A stretch of 51,695 nucleotides of DNA, from contig NZ_JACBGN010000019.1 of NCBI RefSeq assembly GCF_013401435.1, positions 1 to 51,695 on the forward strand, read 5' to 3'. Within the stretch, counting starts at the first letter, position 1, and each line of letters starts with the position of its first letter. This document shows, one piece after another, positions 16,836 to 25,667 of this stretch. The position numbers were made by a program, and so were the translations under genes. Below the pieces are notes generated by a model. That model was not told the DNA's origin. It was given only the letters and a program-made list of their open reading frames with translations, and made no database searches. Origin of the DNA: Streptomyces sp. BR123. Its GTDB lineage: Bacteria > Actinomycetota > Actinomycetes > Streptomycetales > Streptomycetaceae.

Positions 16836-18283
16836 GAGGTCGCCTGACGGCCCTGCTGCTCGTCCTGGTCGCGGTGCTCGGCATATCGTTGTCTGCGCCG
16901 CAGCCAGCGGCCGCCGACGGACCCATCAGTAAAGGGGCCTCCGCCGCGTGCAAGTTCAGCGGCGCAGGCCTGATGGACACGCTCTACAAGGCGGTCAAGA
17001 ACGAATCGCTGTGCGACAAGCTCGGCTCCGCGGTAGAGAAGAAGATCAAGCAGGAGTGGGACAACGTCTGGAAGGGTCCCCTCGGCGACATCATCAAGTC
17101 CGCCGAAGACGTGGCGAAGTTCATCCTGAAGAAGGTCCTCTCCGTCGCCCTCATGGGCCCGTCGCTGGACCTCAAGGGAACCGGCTTGTGGGGCGGGAAG
17201 TCATCGCTGTCCGGCATGCTCGTATGGCTGGGGCTGGTGATTGCCGCGGCCGGGGTGATGTGGCAGCTCGGCAAGATGGCGCTGACAGGTCAGGCCAAGC
17301 ATGCCGGCAGGGCGATGCTTGGCTGGGTGGAGAACATGGTGCTGTCGATCATCGGCGTATCGCTTTTCGCGACCCTGCTGACGATCGGAGACGCCTTCAG
17401 CACCGGCCTGGTCAACGGTGTCTTCGAGAATGACGACCAGGCTTTCGAGCGGATCATTGCCGTGATGATCCCGAAGGGCATCGGCAACCCCGTCCTCATG
17501 CTGGGCGTGGTCCAGCTGCTGGTGATTGTCGGTTTTGTTCAGCTGATCATGGTGTTCCTGCGACAGAGTGCCATTCCCATCATCTGCCTGCTCCTGCCGG
17601 TGGCTGGCGGAGGGCGGGCAGGCGGGGATGTCACCCGCCAGTGGGCGCCCAAGCTAATCACGAGCGGGCTCGTCATCGTGGCCTACAAGCCGATGCTGGC
17701 CTTGATCATGTGTGTCGGATTTGCCGAGTTCGGTCATTCCGAGACGCTGGCGGAGTGGCTGCGGGGCTGCGCCACCCTCATCCTTGCGATCCTCGCGCCC
17801 GGCCCGCTGAGCAAGGTCTTTGCGCCGTTCGGCGCGGCGGTCGGCGGCGGGATGGCCGCTGGCGGCATGGGCCGCGCTCTGGGGGCGGCCGCGGACTTCT
17901 TCGGCCGCAAGTACGGCGGTGATGGTGGCAGCGGTGGCCACAAGCCGACCTCCCCCATGGACCACGCGCAGTACGTGGAGCGACAGATGGGCAAGCAGGG
18001 GGGCGAAGGACAGAACGGCGGGCGGGGCGGCGACGCCCAGGCCCAGGCAGCTCGGAACAACGCGCAGGGGAATGTGCCCGCCCAGGCAGGCCCACAAGGC
18101 GCGCCCGGAGCCCCAGGTAACTCCGGCCAAGCCCCGGGCACGGCAGGCACTGGCACCGCCGGCACCGCGACTGTTGCGGGCCCGGCTGGTGCGGCGGTGG
18201 CCGCCGGTATCCAGGTCCTGGACGGTGTCAACAACACGATCCAGGGCGCTGGTGGACAGATGGGCGGAGGTACCCAGCAGTGA
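16832..18283 (+). CDS. VirB6/TrbL-like polytopic membrane protein
   Basis: Predicted 483 residues from the ATG at 16832, which overlaps the preceding stop. There is a signal peptide (1-28, ending PAAADG), an extracellular segment with Cys pairs, then about six hydrophobic spans between residues 110 and 340. The C-terminal 120 residues are a Gly/Ala/Gln-rich, low-complexity tail. This is the layout of VirB6/TrbL channel proteins in actinobacterial T4SS operons. The tail may lie in the cytoplasm and contact the ATPases. The stop overlaps the GTG of the SCO6880 gene. Confidence 0.78.
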   Translation: MRGRLTALLLVLVAVLGISLSAPQPAAADGPISKGASAACKFSGAGLMDTLYKAVKNESLCDKLGSAVEKKIKQEWDNVWKGPLGDIIKSAEDVAKFILKKVLSVALMGPSLDLKGTGLWGGKSSLSGMLVWLGLVIAAAGVMWQLGKMALTGQAKHAGRAMLGWVENMVLSIIGVSLFATLLTIGDAFSTGLVNGVFENDDQAFERIIAVMIPKGIGNPVLMLGVVQLLVIVGFVQLIMVFLRQSAIPIICLLLPVAGGGRAGGDVTRQWAPKLITSGLVIVAYKPMLALIMCVGFAEFGHSETLAEWLRGCATLILAILAPGPLSKVFAPFGAAVGGGMAAGGMGRALGAAADFFGRKYGGDGGSGGHKPTSPMDHAQYVERQMGKQGGEGQNGGRGGDAQAQAARNNAQGNVPAQAGPQGAPGAPGNSGQAPGTAGTGTAGTATVAGPAGAAVAAGIQVLDGVNNTIQGAGGQMGGGTQQ

Positions 18284-19731
18284 GTGCACACGAGGTTCCC
18301 AAGACCTTGATGGTGCAGGGCTTCCGCGTCCGTCGGAGCTTTGGTCTCGGAGGGCTTTCCAAGGGAGCGACGATCACCGCCGCCATGGTGCTGCTGGCCG
18401 ATGGGCTGATCGCCATGCAGTCCGCGGCCACCCTCTTTGTCACTCTGCCGGTGACGCTTCTGGTGCTTGGTCTGGCCGCTGCCCGCCGTCACGGCATGTC
18501 GGCGCTGGCCTACTACTGGGCGAAGCTGTCCTGGACGCGGGCGTCCCGGATCGAGGCCACTGCCTACCGGCGGCTGCTGCTGCCGCACCCGTACGCGCTC
18601 GACCTGCCCGGGGTGGGTGCCTCCTCCACCCTGATCAAGGCGCACGACCCGACGACGGGCAAGAGCGTCGGCGTGGTGCACGACCGGGCGACGGGATACA
18701 TGACGATCAGCACGCTGCTCGCCCCCGGCGGCAGCCTGATGGCTCCCACCGGGGCCGTGCAGAGCAGCCTGCGTACCTGGTCGTCCGTGCTGGAGGCGAT
18801 GAGCACGGACGAGCAGGTCAAGGGCGCCAGCGTCACCATTCAGATCACGCCGGGCGCCGGCGAGGCCCTGGGCGACGACGTCAGGGCCCGCCAGGACCCC
18901 GCTGCCCCGGAACTCGCGAAGCAGATTGTGGCCGAGCTCGTGCGCACCACCCCGCACGCCACCGCCTCGGTGGCTCCGTGGATGTCGGTCACGGTCGATC
19001 CCAACGCCTCCGTCAACCCGCCGACCGATCTGGCCGAGCAGGTCGCGGAGGCCCTGAAGGTCGTCGACAGCCTGGACCTCTCCGGCACCGGCACCGACAT
19101 CGAGCGCCGGGCCACCGACGTCGACCTGCGGCGCCTGGTGCGCAGCGCGTACGACCCGACCGTCTTCAACGCCCGCGACGCGGAGTTCGAGGACCTGTCG
19201 TGGTCGGAGTGCGGGCCGCAGGCCGCCGACGACGGTTGGGAGGAGTACGCGCACGACGCAGGCGTGTCCGTTTCGTGGGTGCTGCGTGAGATGCCGCGCC
19301 GCCCCATCCCGTACAGCGTGCTCCTGCCACTGCTGGCCCCGGGGCGCTTCCAGCGGCGGATCACCCTGGCCTACCGCGTTCTCGACCCGCACGAGGGCGA
19401 GGCCGTGTTGGAGCGGGAGATCAGCCATGCCTACCAGCGCGAGCAGGCGACCGCCGAGGTCAAGGGGCGGGCGAAGTGGTCCCAGCGGGCCGACTCCCGC
19501 CGGGCCGAGGAGGCCGCCGCGCAGGTCGCCGGCGGCGCGCAGGTCGTCGACTGGACGCTGATGGTGACCGTCACCGCCCGCAACACTGCCGATCTTGCCG
19601 CCGCCCGCCAGGAGCTGGAGCGCGCGGTGAAGGCCACGCGCGGCATCCGCATGCGTCCGGCGTTCGGAGCCCAGTCCGCGGTATTCGCGGCTGGCCTCCC
19701 GCTGGGCTACAACCCGCTGGTGAAGGACTGA
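18280..19731 (+). CDS. SCO6880-family T4SS protein (VirB3/VirB4-N-terminal-like)
   Basis: Predicted 483 residues with two hydrophobic segments near the N-terminus (about 25-70, PrgI/VirB3-like), then a large cytosolic domain resembling the non-ATPase half of VirB4. Recognisable stretches include YYWAKLSWTRASRIEATAYRR, GASSTLIKAHDPTTGKSVGVV and WSECGPQAADDGWEEYAHDAG. I recognise it as the family named after S. coelicolor SCO6880. No Walker A motif is present; the ATPase domain is in the next gene, three bases downstream. It is therefore a split VirB4 arrangement. Confidence 0.85.
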   Translation: MSAHEVPKTLMVQGFRVRRSFGLGGLSKGATITAAMVLLADGLIAMQSAATLFVTLPVTLLVLGLAAARRHGMSALAYYWAKLSWTRASRIEATAYRRLLLPHPYALDLPGVGASSTLIKAHDPTTGKSVGVVHDRATGYMTISTLLAPGGSLMAPTGAVQSSLRTWSSVLEAMSTDEQVKGASVTIQITPGAGEALGDDVRARQDPAAPELAKQIVAELVRTTPHATASVAPWMSVTVDPNASVNPPTDLAEQVAEALKVVDSLDLSGTGTDIERRATDVDLRRLVRSAYDPTVFNARDAEFEDLSWSECGPQAADDGWEEYAHDAGVSVSWVLREMPRRPIPYSVLLPLLAPGRFQRRITLAYRVLDPHEGEAVLEREISHAYQREQATAEVKGRAKWSQRADSRRAEEAAAQVAGGAQVVDWTLMVTVTARNTADLAAARQELERAVKATRGIRMRPAFGAQSAVFAAGLPLGYNPLVKD

Positions 19732-19733
19732 CG

Positions 19734-21329
19734 TTGGCACGCAAGCCGAAGCCGCCGGCGGTGACCACGCCCAAGCGCGTGGTCCGCACGGTCGAGCAGG
19801 GCCCGACCCGCGAGGAGCGGCGGGCGGAGAAGAAGCTGAGGGCCCGGTTCGCGCCCAGGCTGGGCTGGGGCGGCCGCTTCGGCGGCCGCGTCCCGGTCGA
19901 GGACGCGGGCACCGTCTATACCGGCCCCTCCACCCAGGTCGGCGGGCTCTACCCGTTCCTCCTCGGGAGCGGGCTGCCGCCGCGCGGCGTGCCGGTCGGA
20001 CGGGACGTGCTGACCGGGGAGCTGGTGTGTATCGACCCGTCCGGGTGGACCGGCAAGCTGACCACCAACCCCGGTGTGTGGGTGATGTCCCAGCCCGGGG
20101 CGGGAAAGAGCGCGCTGGTCAAGCGGGTGTGCCTGGTCTACTCGGCGTACGGGCACATGGTCTGCGTCCCCGGCGACGTCAAGGGCGAGTACAGCGGCCT
20201 GATCGGCGAGCTCGGCGGATCCGTCGTTCGGATCGGTGACGGCATCGGCCGTATCAACCCTCTGGACTCCGGGCCGCTCAAGGGCCGTGTGGCGTCGCTG
20301 CCGGTCGAGCGGCGCCAGGCACTGCTCGACGTCCTCAACGGCCGGCGGCTGGAAACGCTGGTCGCGCTGCTGTCCACCAAGCACGGGCTGGGCAGGACGC
20401 CCGACGAGGTCGAGCGCAGCGCGCTGGACACGGCCGTCCACGTCGCTTCCGACGCCCAGGAGCCGGGCAGCGACCCGATCGTCGCGGACGTCGTGCAGGT
20501 GTTGCGCGCGGCGCCGGAGGAGCTGCGCACCAAGCTCGCTGCCGAGGGCGACCGGTACCGGGACCTGACCCGGTCGGTCATCGCCGGGCTCGACAATCTG
20601 ATCGGTGGCCCGCTGCGCGGGCTCTTCGACGGGCCCACCACCACGCCCTTGGACATCAACGCACCCGCGGTCTCCGTCGACATCAGCGCCCTGCGGGCGC
20701 GCGGCAACGACGTCGTCAGCGCGGGCATGATCGCCACGTGGGCATACACCTACAGTTCGATCGACTCGGCACGCTCGATCGGCCTGATGGACCGCAAGCT
20801 CGTTCTGCCCATGGACGAGATGTGGCGGGCCTTGCGGTCCGGCCCGGGCCTGGTCGACGCCATGGACGCCATCAGCCGCCTGAACCGCACCACGGACGAC
20901 GTCACGATCTACGTGACGCACTCTCTGCTCGACGTGGAGGCGCTGCCGACCGAGCAGGACCGGGCCAAGGCGCGCGGCTTGATGGACCGCTGCGACACGT
21001 GGGTGATCGGCGCGTCCTCCGAGGAGGAACTGCGGCGCGTGACCGGCAAGCGGAGCCTGACCGAGCAGGAGCGCATGATGATCAGCTCATGGTCGTCGGC
21101 GACCTCCACGGGCCTGGACATCGACCCCACCGTGCTCACCGACGGGGACGACGTCCGGCCGGTCGAGGAGGAAGGCACCCGCCACCCGGGCCGCGGAAAG
21201 TACCTGATCAAGATAGGCACTCGGCCGGGGATCGCGGCGGCCTTGGAGTTGACCGGGACCGAGAAGCGCCTCTACCGCACGGACACCAACACGCGCCGGG
21301 CGACAACGACCACTGGGGGTGGCGCCTGA
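19734..21329 (+). CDS. VirB4-like conjugation ATPase
   Basis: Predicted 531 residues. TTG at 19734 starts it, three bases after the previous stop. Walker A is SQPGAGKS (about 119-126) and Walker B is LVLPMDEMW (D361-E362), followed by a VirB4/TraC-type motif region with TDDVTIYVTHSLLDVEAL and DRCDTWVIGASSEEELRRVTG. It should power pilus or channel assembly on the inner side of the membrane together with the SCO6880 protein. The N-terminal 50 residues are basic. The stop overlaps the start of the coupling protein gene (ATGATG at 21329). Confidence 0.88.
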   Translation: MARKPKPPAVTTPKRVVRTVEQGPTREERRAEKKLRARFAPRLGWGGRFGGRVPVEDAGTVYTGPSTQVGGLYPFLLGSGLPPRGVPVGRDVLTGELVCIDPSGWTGKLTTNPGVWVMSQPGAGKSALVKRVCLVYSAYGHMVCVPGDVKGEYSGLIGELGGSVVRIGDGIGRINPLDSGPLKGRVASLPVERRQALLDVLNGRRLETLVALLSTKHGLGRTPDEVERSALDTAVHVASDAQEPGSDPIVADVVQVLRAAPEELRTKLAAEGDRYRDLTRSVIAGLDNLIGGPLRGLFDGPTTTPLDINAPAVSVDISALRARGNDVVSAGMIATWAYTYSSIDSARSIGLMDRKLVLPMDEMWRALRSGPGLVDAMDAISRLNRTTDDVTIYVTHSLLDVEALPTEQDRAKARGLMDRCDTWVIGASSEEELRRVTGKRSLTEQERMMISSWSSATSTGLDIDPTVLTDGDDVRPVEEEGTRHPGRGKYLIKIGTRPGIAAALELTGTEKRLYRTDTNTRRATTTTGGGA

Positions 21330-23065
21330 TGATGACGGAGAACGACCGCGCTTGGCTCTTCGGAGGCATCCTGTTCGGCGGGGTGGTGACGCTGTCTGCG
21401 TCCTCCTGGGCGGGGGCGGCGGCCGGCGCCGTACTGACCGGCGGGGAGGTGGCGCCCGCGTCCCCGCTGACCGTCTACCGGATGGCCAACGACTGGACGG
21501 CAGTGTGGCCGGACTCGCCGATCGCCTCGGGCGTCGGCGCTTCCCTGCTGGACGTGGCCATCGTTGCCCTGGTCGTCTGGGGGCTGCGGGTCTCCTTCCG
21601 CTGGTTCCGCAACCCGTCCAGCCTGGCCACCCTGCATCAGGTCCGCAACCTCACCCCCCAACACGCGGCGCGCACCGCCACCCGCCTGCGGCTCTCCCTG
21701 AGGGACCGCAAGCCGAAGCAGGTCGAGCCGCGGGATCGCGGGGTCCTGCTGGGCGATCACATGCCGTCCGGTGTCGAGCTGCGAGGTTCGGACGAAGACA
21801 CCTACATTGCGGTGATGGCTCCCCGGGCAGGCAAGTCCACCGCGCTGGCCATCCCCGTGGCGGAGGAGGCCCCCGCGGCCCTGCTGATGACCTCCAACAA
21901 GGCCGACGTCTTCGCCGCGACCCGGATTTCCCGCCGCCGGCTCGGTGAGACCTGGACCATGGACACCCAAGGCGTGGCCCGGGCCGAGCGCGAGATGTGG
22001 TGGGACATGATCGCCCAGGCGGAAACCCTGGAGGGCGCCGAACGCCTCGCCTCCCACTTCGTCAACCAGATCACGTCCGAGCAGGCAGACCCCTTCTGGA
22101 GCCAGGCGGCCGCAGACCTCCTCGTCGGTCTCTTCCGCGCGGCCTACCACGACGGCGGAACCGCCCGCGACGTCATGAAGTGGCTCAGCGACCCCAAGGA
22201 GAAGGCGCCGCTGCGCGTGCTCTACCAGCACGAGCCCGTGCTCGCGGAGCAGGTCGACTCGTCGGTCAACATCGCTGAGGAAACCCAGTCCGGCATCTAC
22301 CAGAACGCCCGCACCGCCATGAGCGCCCTGCGTGACGAGAAGGTCCTCGCATGGGTCACCCCGGACCAGCACCGGCCGCGCTTCGACCCCGAGCACTTCG
22401 CCACCAGCAAGGACACGCTGTACCTGTTGAGCAAGAAGGGCGGGCCGTCGAGCGCGATCGTGGCCGCACTCGCCGACGCGGTCTTCACCGCCGGCGCCGA
22501 GGCGGGCGAGCGCCACGGCGGCCGCCTGCCCGAGCCGATGCGCGCCGTCCTGGACGAAGCCGCCAACATCTGCAAGATCGCCGACCTCCCCGACCTCTAC
22601 AGCCACCTCGGCTCCCGCGGGATCACCCCGTTCGTGATCCTCCAGAGCTACCGGCAGGGCGTGAAGGCATGGGGGGAGGTCGGCATGGACTCGATGTGGT
22701 CGGCCGCCACCAAAAAGATCATCGGTGTCGGTATCGACGACGCCAAGTTCGCACAGGACATCAGCACCCTCATCGGCGCGCACTACGTCGACCGCGGCTC
22801 GTACTCCAAGAGCAAGGACGGCTACAGCCGCAGCGTCTCCGAACAACGCGAGCAAGTCCTCGACCCCGCCGAGATCCGCGCCATGAAAAAGGGCAGCGCC
22901 CTGCTGATGGCCACCGGCATGCCCGTCGCCCAACTCGCCCTGCGGCCCTGGTACGAGGAGGAGTCCATGGCCCACCTCGGCGCGCAGATGGCCGCCGAAG
23001 AGCTCTCCATCACCAAGCGGGCCGTCGCCGAGCACGAAGCACGAAAGGCGGCGCGCCGTGCCTGA
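21329..23065 (+). CDS. VirD4/TraG-type coupling ATPase
   Basis: Predicted 578 residues with two N-terminal membrane spans (about 9-40 and 70-92), Walker A APRAGKST (164-171) and Walker B RAVLDEAAN (D409-E410), then the T4CP signature SHLGSRGITPFVILQSYRQG. The protein would bring the DNA substrate to the channel. It is a VirD4-type coupling protein, different from the FtsK-like TraB translocase that moves double-stranded DNA in most Streptomyces plasmids. The stop overlaps the DUF4913 gene start. Confidence 0.9.
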   Translation: MMTENDRAWLFGGILFGGVVTLSASSWAGAAAGAVLTGGEVAPASPLTVYRMANDWTAVWPDSPIASGVGASLLDVAIVALVVWGLRVSFRWFRNPSSLATLHQVRNLTPQHAARTATRLRLSLRDRKPKQVEPRDRGVLLGDHMPSGVELRGSDEDTYIAVMAPRAGKSTALAIPVAEEAPAALLMTSNKADVFAATRISRRRLGETWTMDTQGVARAEREMWWDMIAQAETLEGAERLASHFVNQITSEQADPFWSQAAADLLVGLFRAAYHDGGTARDVMKWLSDPKEKAPLRVLYQHEPVLAEQVDSSVNIAEETQSGIYQNARTAMSALRDEKVLAWVTPDQHRPRFDPEHFATSKDTLYLLSKKGGPSSAIVAALADAVFTAGAEAGERHGGRLPEPMRAVLDEAANICKIADLPDLYSHLGSRGITPFVILQSYRQGVKAWGEVGMDSMWSAATKKIIGVGIDDAKFAQDISTLIGAHYVDRGSYSKSKDGYSRSVSEQREQVLDPAEIRAMKKGSALLMATGMPVAQLALRPWYEEESMAHLGAQMAAEELSITKRAVAEHEARKAARRA

Positions 23066-23642
23066 ACCTGAATTCGAGGTACCCGTCGGGCTCTTCCAGG
23101 ATATGGAGGACCTGAAGGCCCAGATTGCCGCCCTGAAGGCCCAGGTCACGGCGCTGAGTGAGGGCGCCAGCGGCGACGTGGGCGAGGCCTCGGCGGACGA
23201 CGACGCGGACGTCGGCGACGAGCCCGAGGAAGACGCTGAAGCCGAGGACGACGAGTGGCAGTTCCCGCCCTTCATCCTGCTGCTCGACCCGCCGCAGTAC
23301 GACGACGAACTGCGCGCCCTGATCGAGTGGGTGGAGGGTGTCCTCGTCCCTGGCTACCTGGGCGAGCCGTCCGCCGACGCCCGCTGGTGCCACCTGTGGT
23401 TCGAGCACCCCGTCGCCATCGCCCGCCTGCACGCCTTGTGGCTGGCTTGGCAGGAGCTGACCGACCCGGCCACCTGCGGTTACACCGGGCCCAGTGCCTG
23501 GCACCGCGACCACCTCGACCCCTGCCTGCGTGAGTTGCGGGCCTCCAATGGCCCGTTCGCAGGCTGTACCAAGGGCGAGCACCAGGTCGACCACCGCATG
23601 CCCGGCACCGTCCCCAGCGCCTGGAACCGCGCCGAGGCCTGA
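23058..23642 (+). CDS. DUF4913-domain protein
   Basis: Predicted 194 residues: a short coiled coil (EDLKAQIAALKAQVTAL), a strongly acidic linker (about 45-75), then the DUF4913 domain with WVEGVLVPGYLG, WCHLWFEHPVAIARLHALWLAW and WHRDHLDPCLREL. GTG at 23058 overlaps the coupling gene. DUF4913 proteins commonly close actinobacterial conjugation operons; the function is unknown. The acidic linker could contact a basic partner or mimic DNA. Confidence 0.85.
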   Translation: MPEPEFEVPVGLFQDMEDLKAQIAALKAQVTALSEGASGDVGEASADDDADVGDEPEEDAEAEDDEWQFPPFILLLDPPQYDDELRALIEWVEGVLVPGYLGEPSADARWCHLWFEHPVAIARLHALWLAWQELTDPATCGYTGPSAWHRDHLDPCLRELRASNGPFAGCTKGEHQVDHRMPGTVPSAWNRAEA

Positions 23643-23651
23643 GAGCCCCTG

Positions 23652-23682
23652 CCCCTGTCGGCATGCACTTCCGACAGGGGCC
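23652..23682. terminator. Terminator of the T4SS operon
   Basis: GCCCCTGTCGG (23652-23662) pairs with CCGACAGGGGC (23672-23682) around a 9-base loop, ten bases after the DUF4913 stop and just before the convergent hemC-like gene end. Confidence 0.75.
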
Positions 23683-23690
23683 GGCGCGAG

Positions 23691-24644
23691 TCACCTCGGC
23701 GTGTTGCCGAGGTGCCCTTTTTCGGCTCGTGTGGCGTTGGGACCGAGCTTTCGAGCGCCGTGGCGCATGAGCCTTCGGCAGACCGCCATCGCACTCTCTT
23801 CTGCCCCGAATCCGGTGTGCACCGCATCGATCAGCACGCGGCCGTCAGGGGAGAAAACGGAGGCGTGGACGGTGATCTGTCCGTCGCCGCCGATGGTGGC
23901 GTAGCCGGCCAGCGGGGCGTTGCAGAAGCCGCCCAAATGGCGCAGCACAGTGCGTTCGGCGGTGGCCTGCCGCTCGGCGGTGGGGTCGCTGAGGCCGGCC
24001 GCGATCTCCAGGGGGATTTCGTCGTCCTTGCGGCACTGGAGGACGATGGCGGCGGCCCCCAGCGGCGGGCAGATCAGGTGCGGGGAAATGCGCTCGCTGA
24101 TGCGGTGGGCCAGGCCGAGCCGGTCCAGCCCGGAGGTCCCGAGGATCAGGCCGTCGACTGCCCCGTCGTCGAGGGCGGCCAGCCTCTCGTCCGCCGGTCC
24201 GCGCAGGGGCACCACTTCCAGGTCCGGCCGCAGTCGGCGGAGGTACGCCCGCCGCCGGATGGCTGCGGTGCCGATGCGGGCGCCGCTGGGAAGGGCGTCC
24301 AGGGTCATGTGTGGGTTGCGGTGCACCAGGGCGTCACGCAGGTCTCCCCGCGGCCGGAAGCCGCCCATGACCAGCCCCGGGGTGTCGTGGGTGGGGGTGT
24401 CCTTGAGGCAGTGCACCGCGATGTCGATCTCACCGGCCAGTAGCGCCGCTTCGATCTCGTTCGTGAACACCCCCTCGGACTCCAGCGCGGCACGCGCCGT
24501 CCCGGCCTGGTCGCCGCCGGCCTCGTGGAACGGGATCAGGACGGTGTGGGTCGGGGACAGCGCGGACAGCAGGGGTGCGGTCTGGGTGAGGGACATCAGC
24601 GAGGCGCGGGCGCCGATTCGTAGACGGGACACTGGGGGTTCCAT
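23691..24644 (-). CDS. Hydroxymethylbilane synthase paralogue 1 (divergent HemC)
   Basis: Predicted 317 residues related to porphobilinogen deaminase, which joins four porphobilinogens into hydroxymethylbilane using a covalent dipyrromethane cofactor. The cofactor Cys is kept in GGFCNAPLAG (C241), the catalytic Asp in HCLKDTP (K81-D82), and the paired Arg in AAIRRR (130-131). Differences from housekeeping HemC: RGN is RGP (about 148-150), and PxxGQGA is PPLGAAA (about 193-199). The C-terminus is long and basic. The ATG lacks a clear Shine-Dalgarno; a GTG at 24632 is possible. It is divergent from a second hemC paralogue inside a mobile island, so it is not the primary heme gene. Activity is plausible but unproven. 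Confidence 0.85.
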   Translation of the reverse strand: MEPPVSRLRIGARASLMSLTQTAPLLSALSPTHTVLIPFHEAGGDQAGTARAALESEGVFTNEIEAALLAGEIDIAVHCLKDTPTHDTPGLVMGGFRPRGDLRDALVHRNPHMTLDALPSGARIGTAAIRRRAYLRRLRPDLEVVPLRGPADERLAALDDGAVDGLILGTSGLDRLGLAHRISERISPHLICPPLGAAAIVLQCRKDDEIPLEIAAGLSDPTAERQATAERTVLRHLGGFCNAPLAGYATIGGDGQITVHASVFSPDGRVLIDAVHTGFGAEESAMAVCRRLMRHGARKLGPNATRAEKGHLGNTPR

Positions 24645-24731
24645 TCATAGTGACAATCTGTCGGAATCTGCACTGTTCTGGTGCAAGTAGGATTTCGCGT
24701 CAACACGCTTGCGGATGCGAGGAGTTGACTC
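24645..24731. promoter_or_regulatory. Shared control region of the two hemC-like genes
   Basis: The 87 bases between divergent starts hold both promoters. Short dyads are visible (TGCACTGTTCTGGTGCA at about 24670-24686). GAGGAG at 24719-24724 is the ribosome site of the plus-strand gene. No strong consensus promoter stands out. Confidence 0.45.
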
Positions 24732-25667
24732 ATGAGCAGCGTCGTTACGATCGGTTCGAGGGCGAGCAAGCTGGCTCGGACGCAGGTCACCGAGTGGCTG
24801 ACGCCCCTGGCAGCGCGGTTTCCCGATGTCCGGTTCAAGCGGGAGATCATCCTGGAGGGCGGTGACCAGGACCGGATCACGCCGACCCTCGCCGAGGTTG
24901 CGAAGACGGCCGGCGGCTCGGCCTTCTCCACCAATCAGGAGGCGGCCTTGGTGACCGGCCGAGTGGACGTCATCGTGCATTCCCTCAAGGACCTCCCCAC
25001 CTCCGTGCACGGGGGCACCGTGCTGCTGACCACGCCGGGCCCCCGCGAGGACGTACGAGATGTGCTGTGCGGCGCGACGCTGGAGGACCTCCCCGAGGGG
25101 GCACGGGTCGGCACCGGTGCCCCCCGCCGGATCGCGCAGCTCCTCGCGCTGCGCCCGGACCTTGAGGTGGTGCCGATCCGCGGCAACGTTCCCGGCCGTC
25201 TCGCGCGGACCAGGGGCCGGGGCCGGCTGGACGCGGTGGTGCTGGCCGCTGCCGGCCTGAACCGGCTCGGGCTGATGCCGGAGGTTCACCAGGTCCTCGA
25301 CTCGGCGCTCTTCCCGCCGTCGCCCGGCCAGGGCGCGCTCGGCATCCAGGTCCGCGCCGACTCCGACGCGGCCCGGCTTCTGGCCGGCACCGGCGATTGG
25401 GGCGTGGACGCGTGCGTGCGGGCGGAACGCGCCCTGCTGGCCGAGCTGCACGGCGGGTGCTCCGTACCGGTCGGGGCATGGGGGCATATCGCGCAGGACG
25501 GGCTGCTCCACCTGTCGGCGGCCGTCACCTCGCTGGACGGGGCGCAGCAGGTGACCGCGGCCGGAGCTGGTCCGGCGGACGCCCCGGAGAAGCTCGGCGC
25601 GTGCCTGGCCGCCGACCTCCAGGCCCAGGGCGCAGCCGCCATCCTCGCGGAGATCAGGAAGCCCTGA
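24732..25667 (+). CDS. Hydroxymethylbilane synthase paralogue 2 (HemC-like)
   Basis: Predicted 311 residues with a nearly complete HemC signature set: GSRASKLARTQ at the N-terminus, HSLKDLP (K86-D87), GAPRR (R132-R133), PIRGNVPGRL, PPSPGQGALGIQVR and the cofactor Cys in HGGCSVPVGAW (C243). GAGGAG precedes the ATG. It is closer to canonical HemC than its divergent neighbour, but unusual in the loop FSTNQEAALVTG, where housekeeping enzymes have FVKELE. The end overlaps the 3' end of the HemB-like gene by 14 bases, convergent. Two HemC paralogues and a HemB relative together suggest a dedicated porphobilinogen-using pathway or resistant isozymes. Confidence 0.87.
   Translation: MSSVVTIGSRASKLARTQVTEWLTPLAARFPDVRFKREIILEGGDQDRITPTLAEVAKTAGGSAFSTNQEAALVTGRVDVIVHSLKDLPTSVHGGTVLLTTPGPREDVRDVLCGATLEDLPEGARVGTGAPRRIAQLLALRPDLEVVPIRGNVPGRLARTRGRGRLDAVVLAAAGLNRLGLMPEVHQVLDSALFPPSPGQGALGIQVRADSDAARLLAGTGDWGVDACVRAERALLAELHGGCSVPVGAWGHIAQDGLLHLSAAVTSLDGAQQVTAAGAGPADAPEKLGACLAADLQAQGAAAILAEIRKP

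Noticed and set aside
17734..19740. 668-codon minus frame across the T4SS genes
   Set aside because: Antisense to VirB6- and SCO6880-like genes; low-complexity composition and no motifs.
21272..23275. 667-codon minus frame opposite the coupling protein gene
   Set aside because: Shadow of the VirD4-like gene; no recognisable domain or ribosome site.
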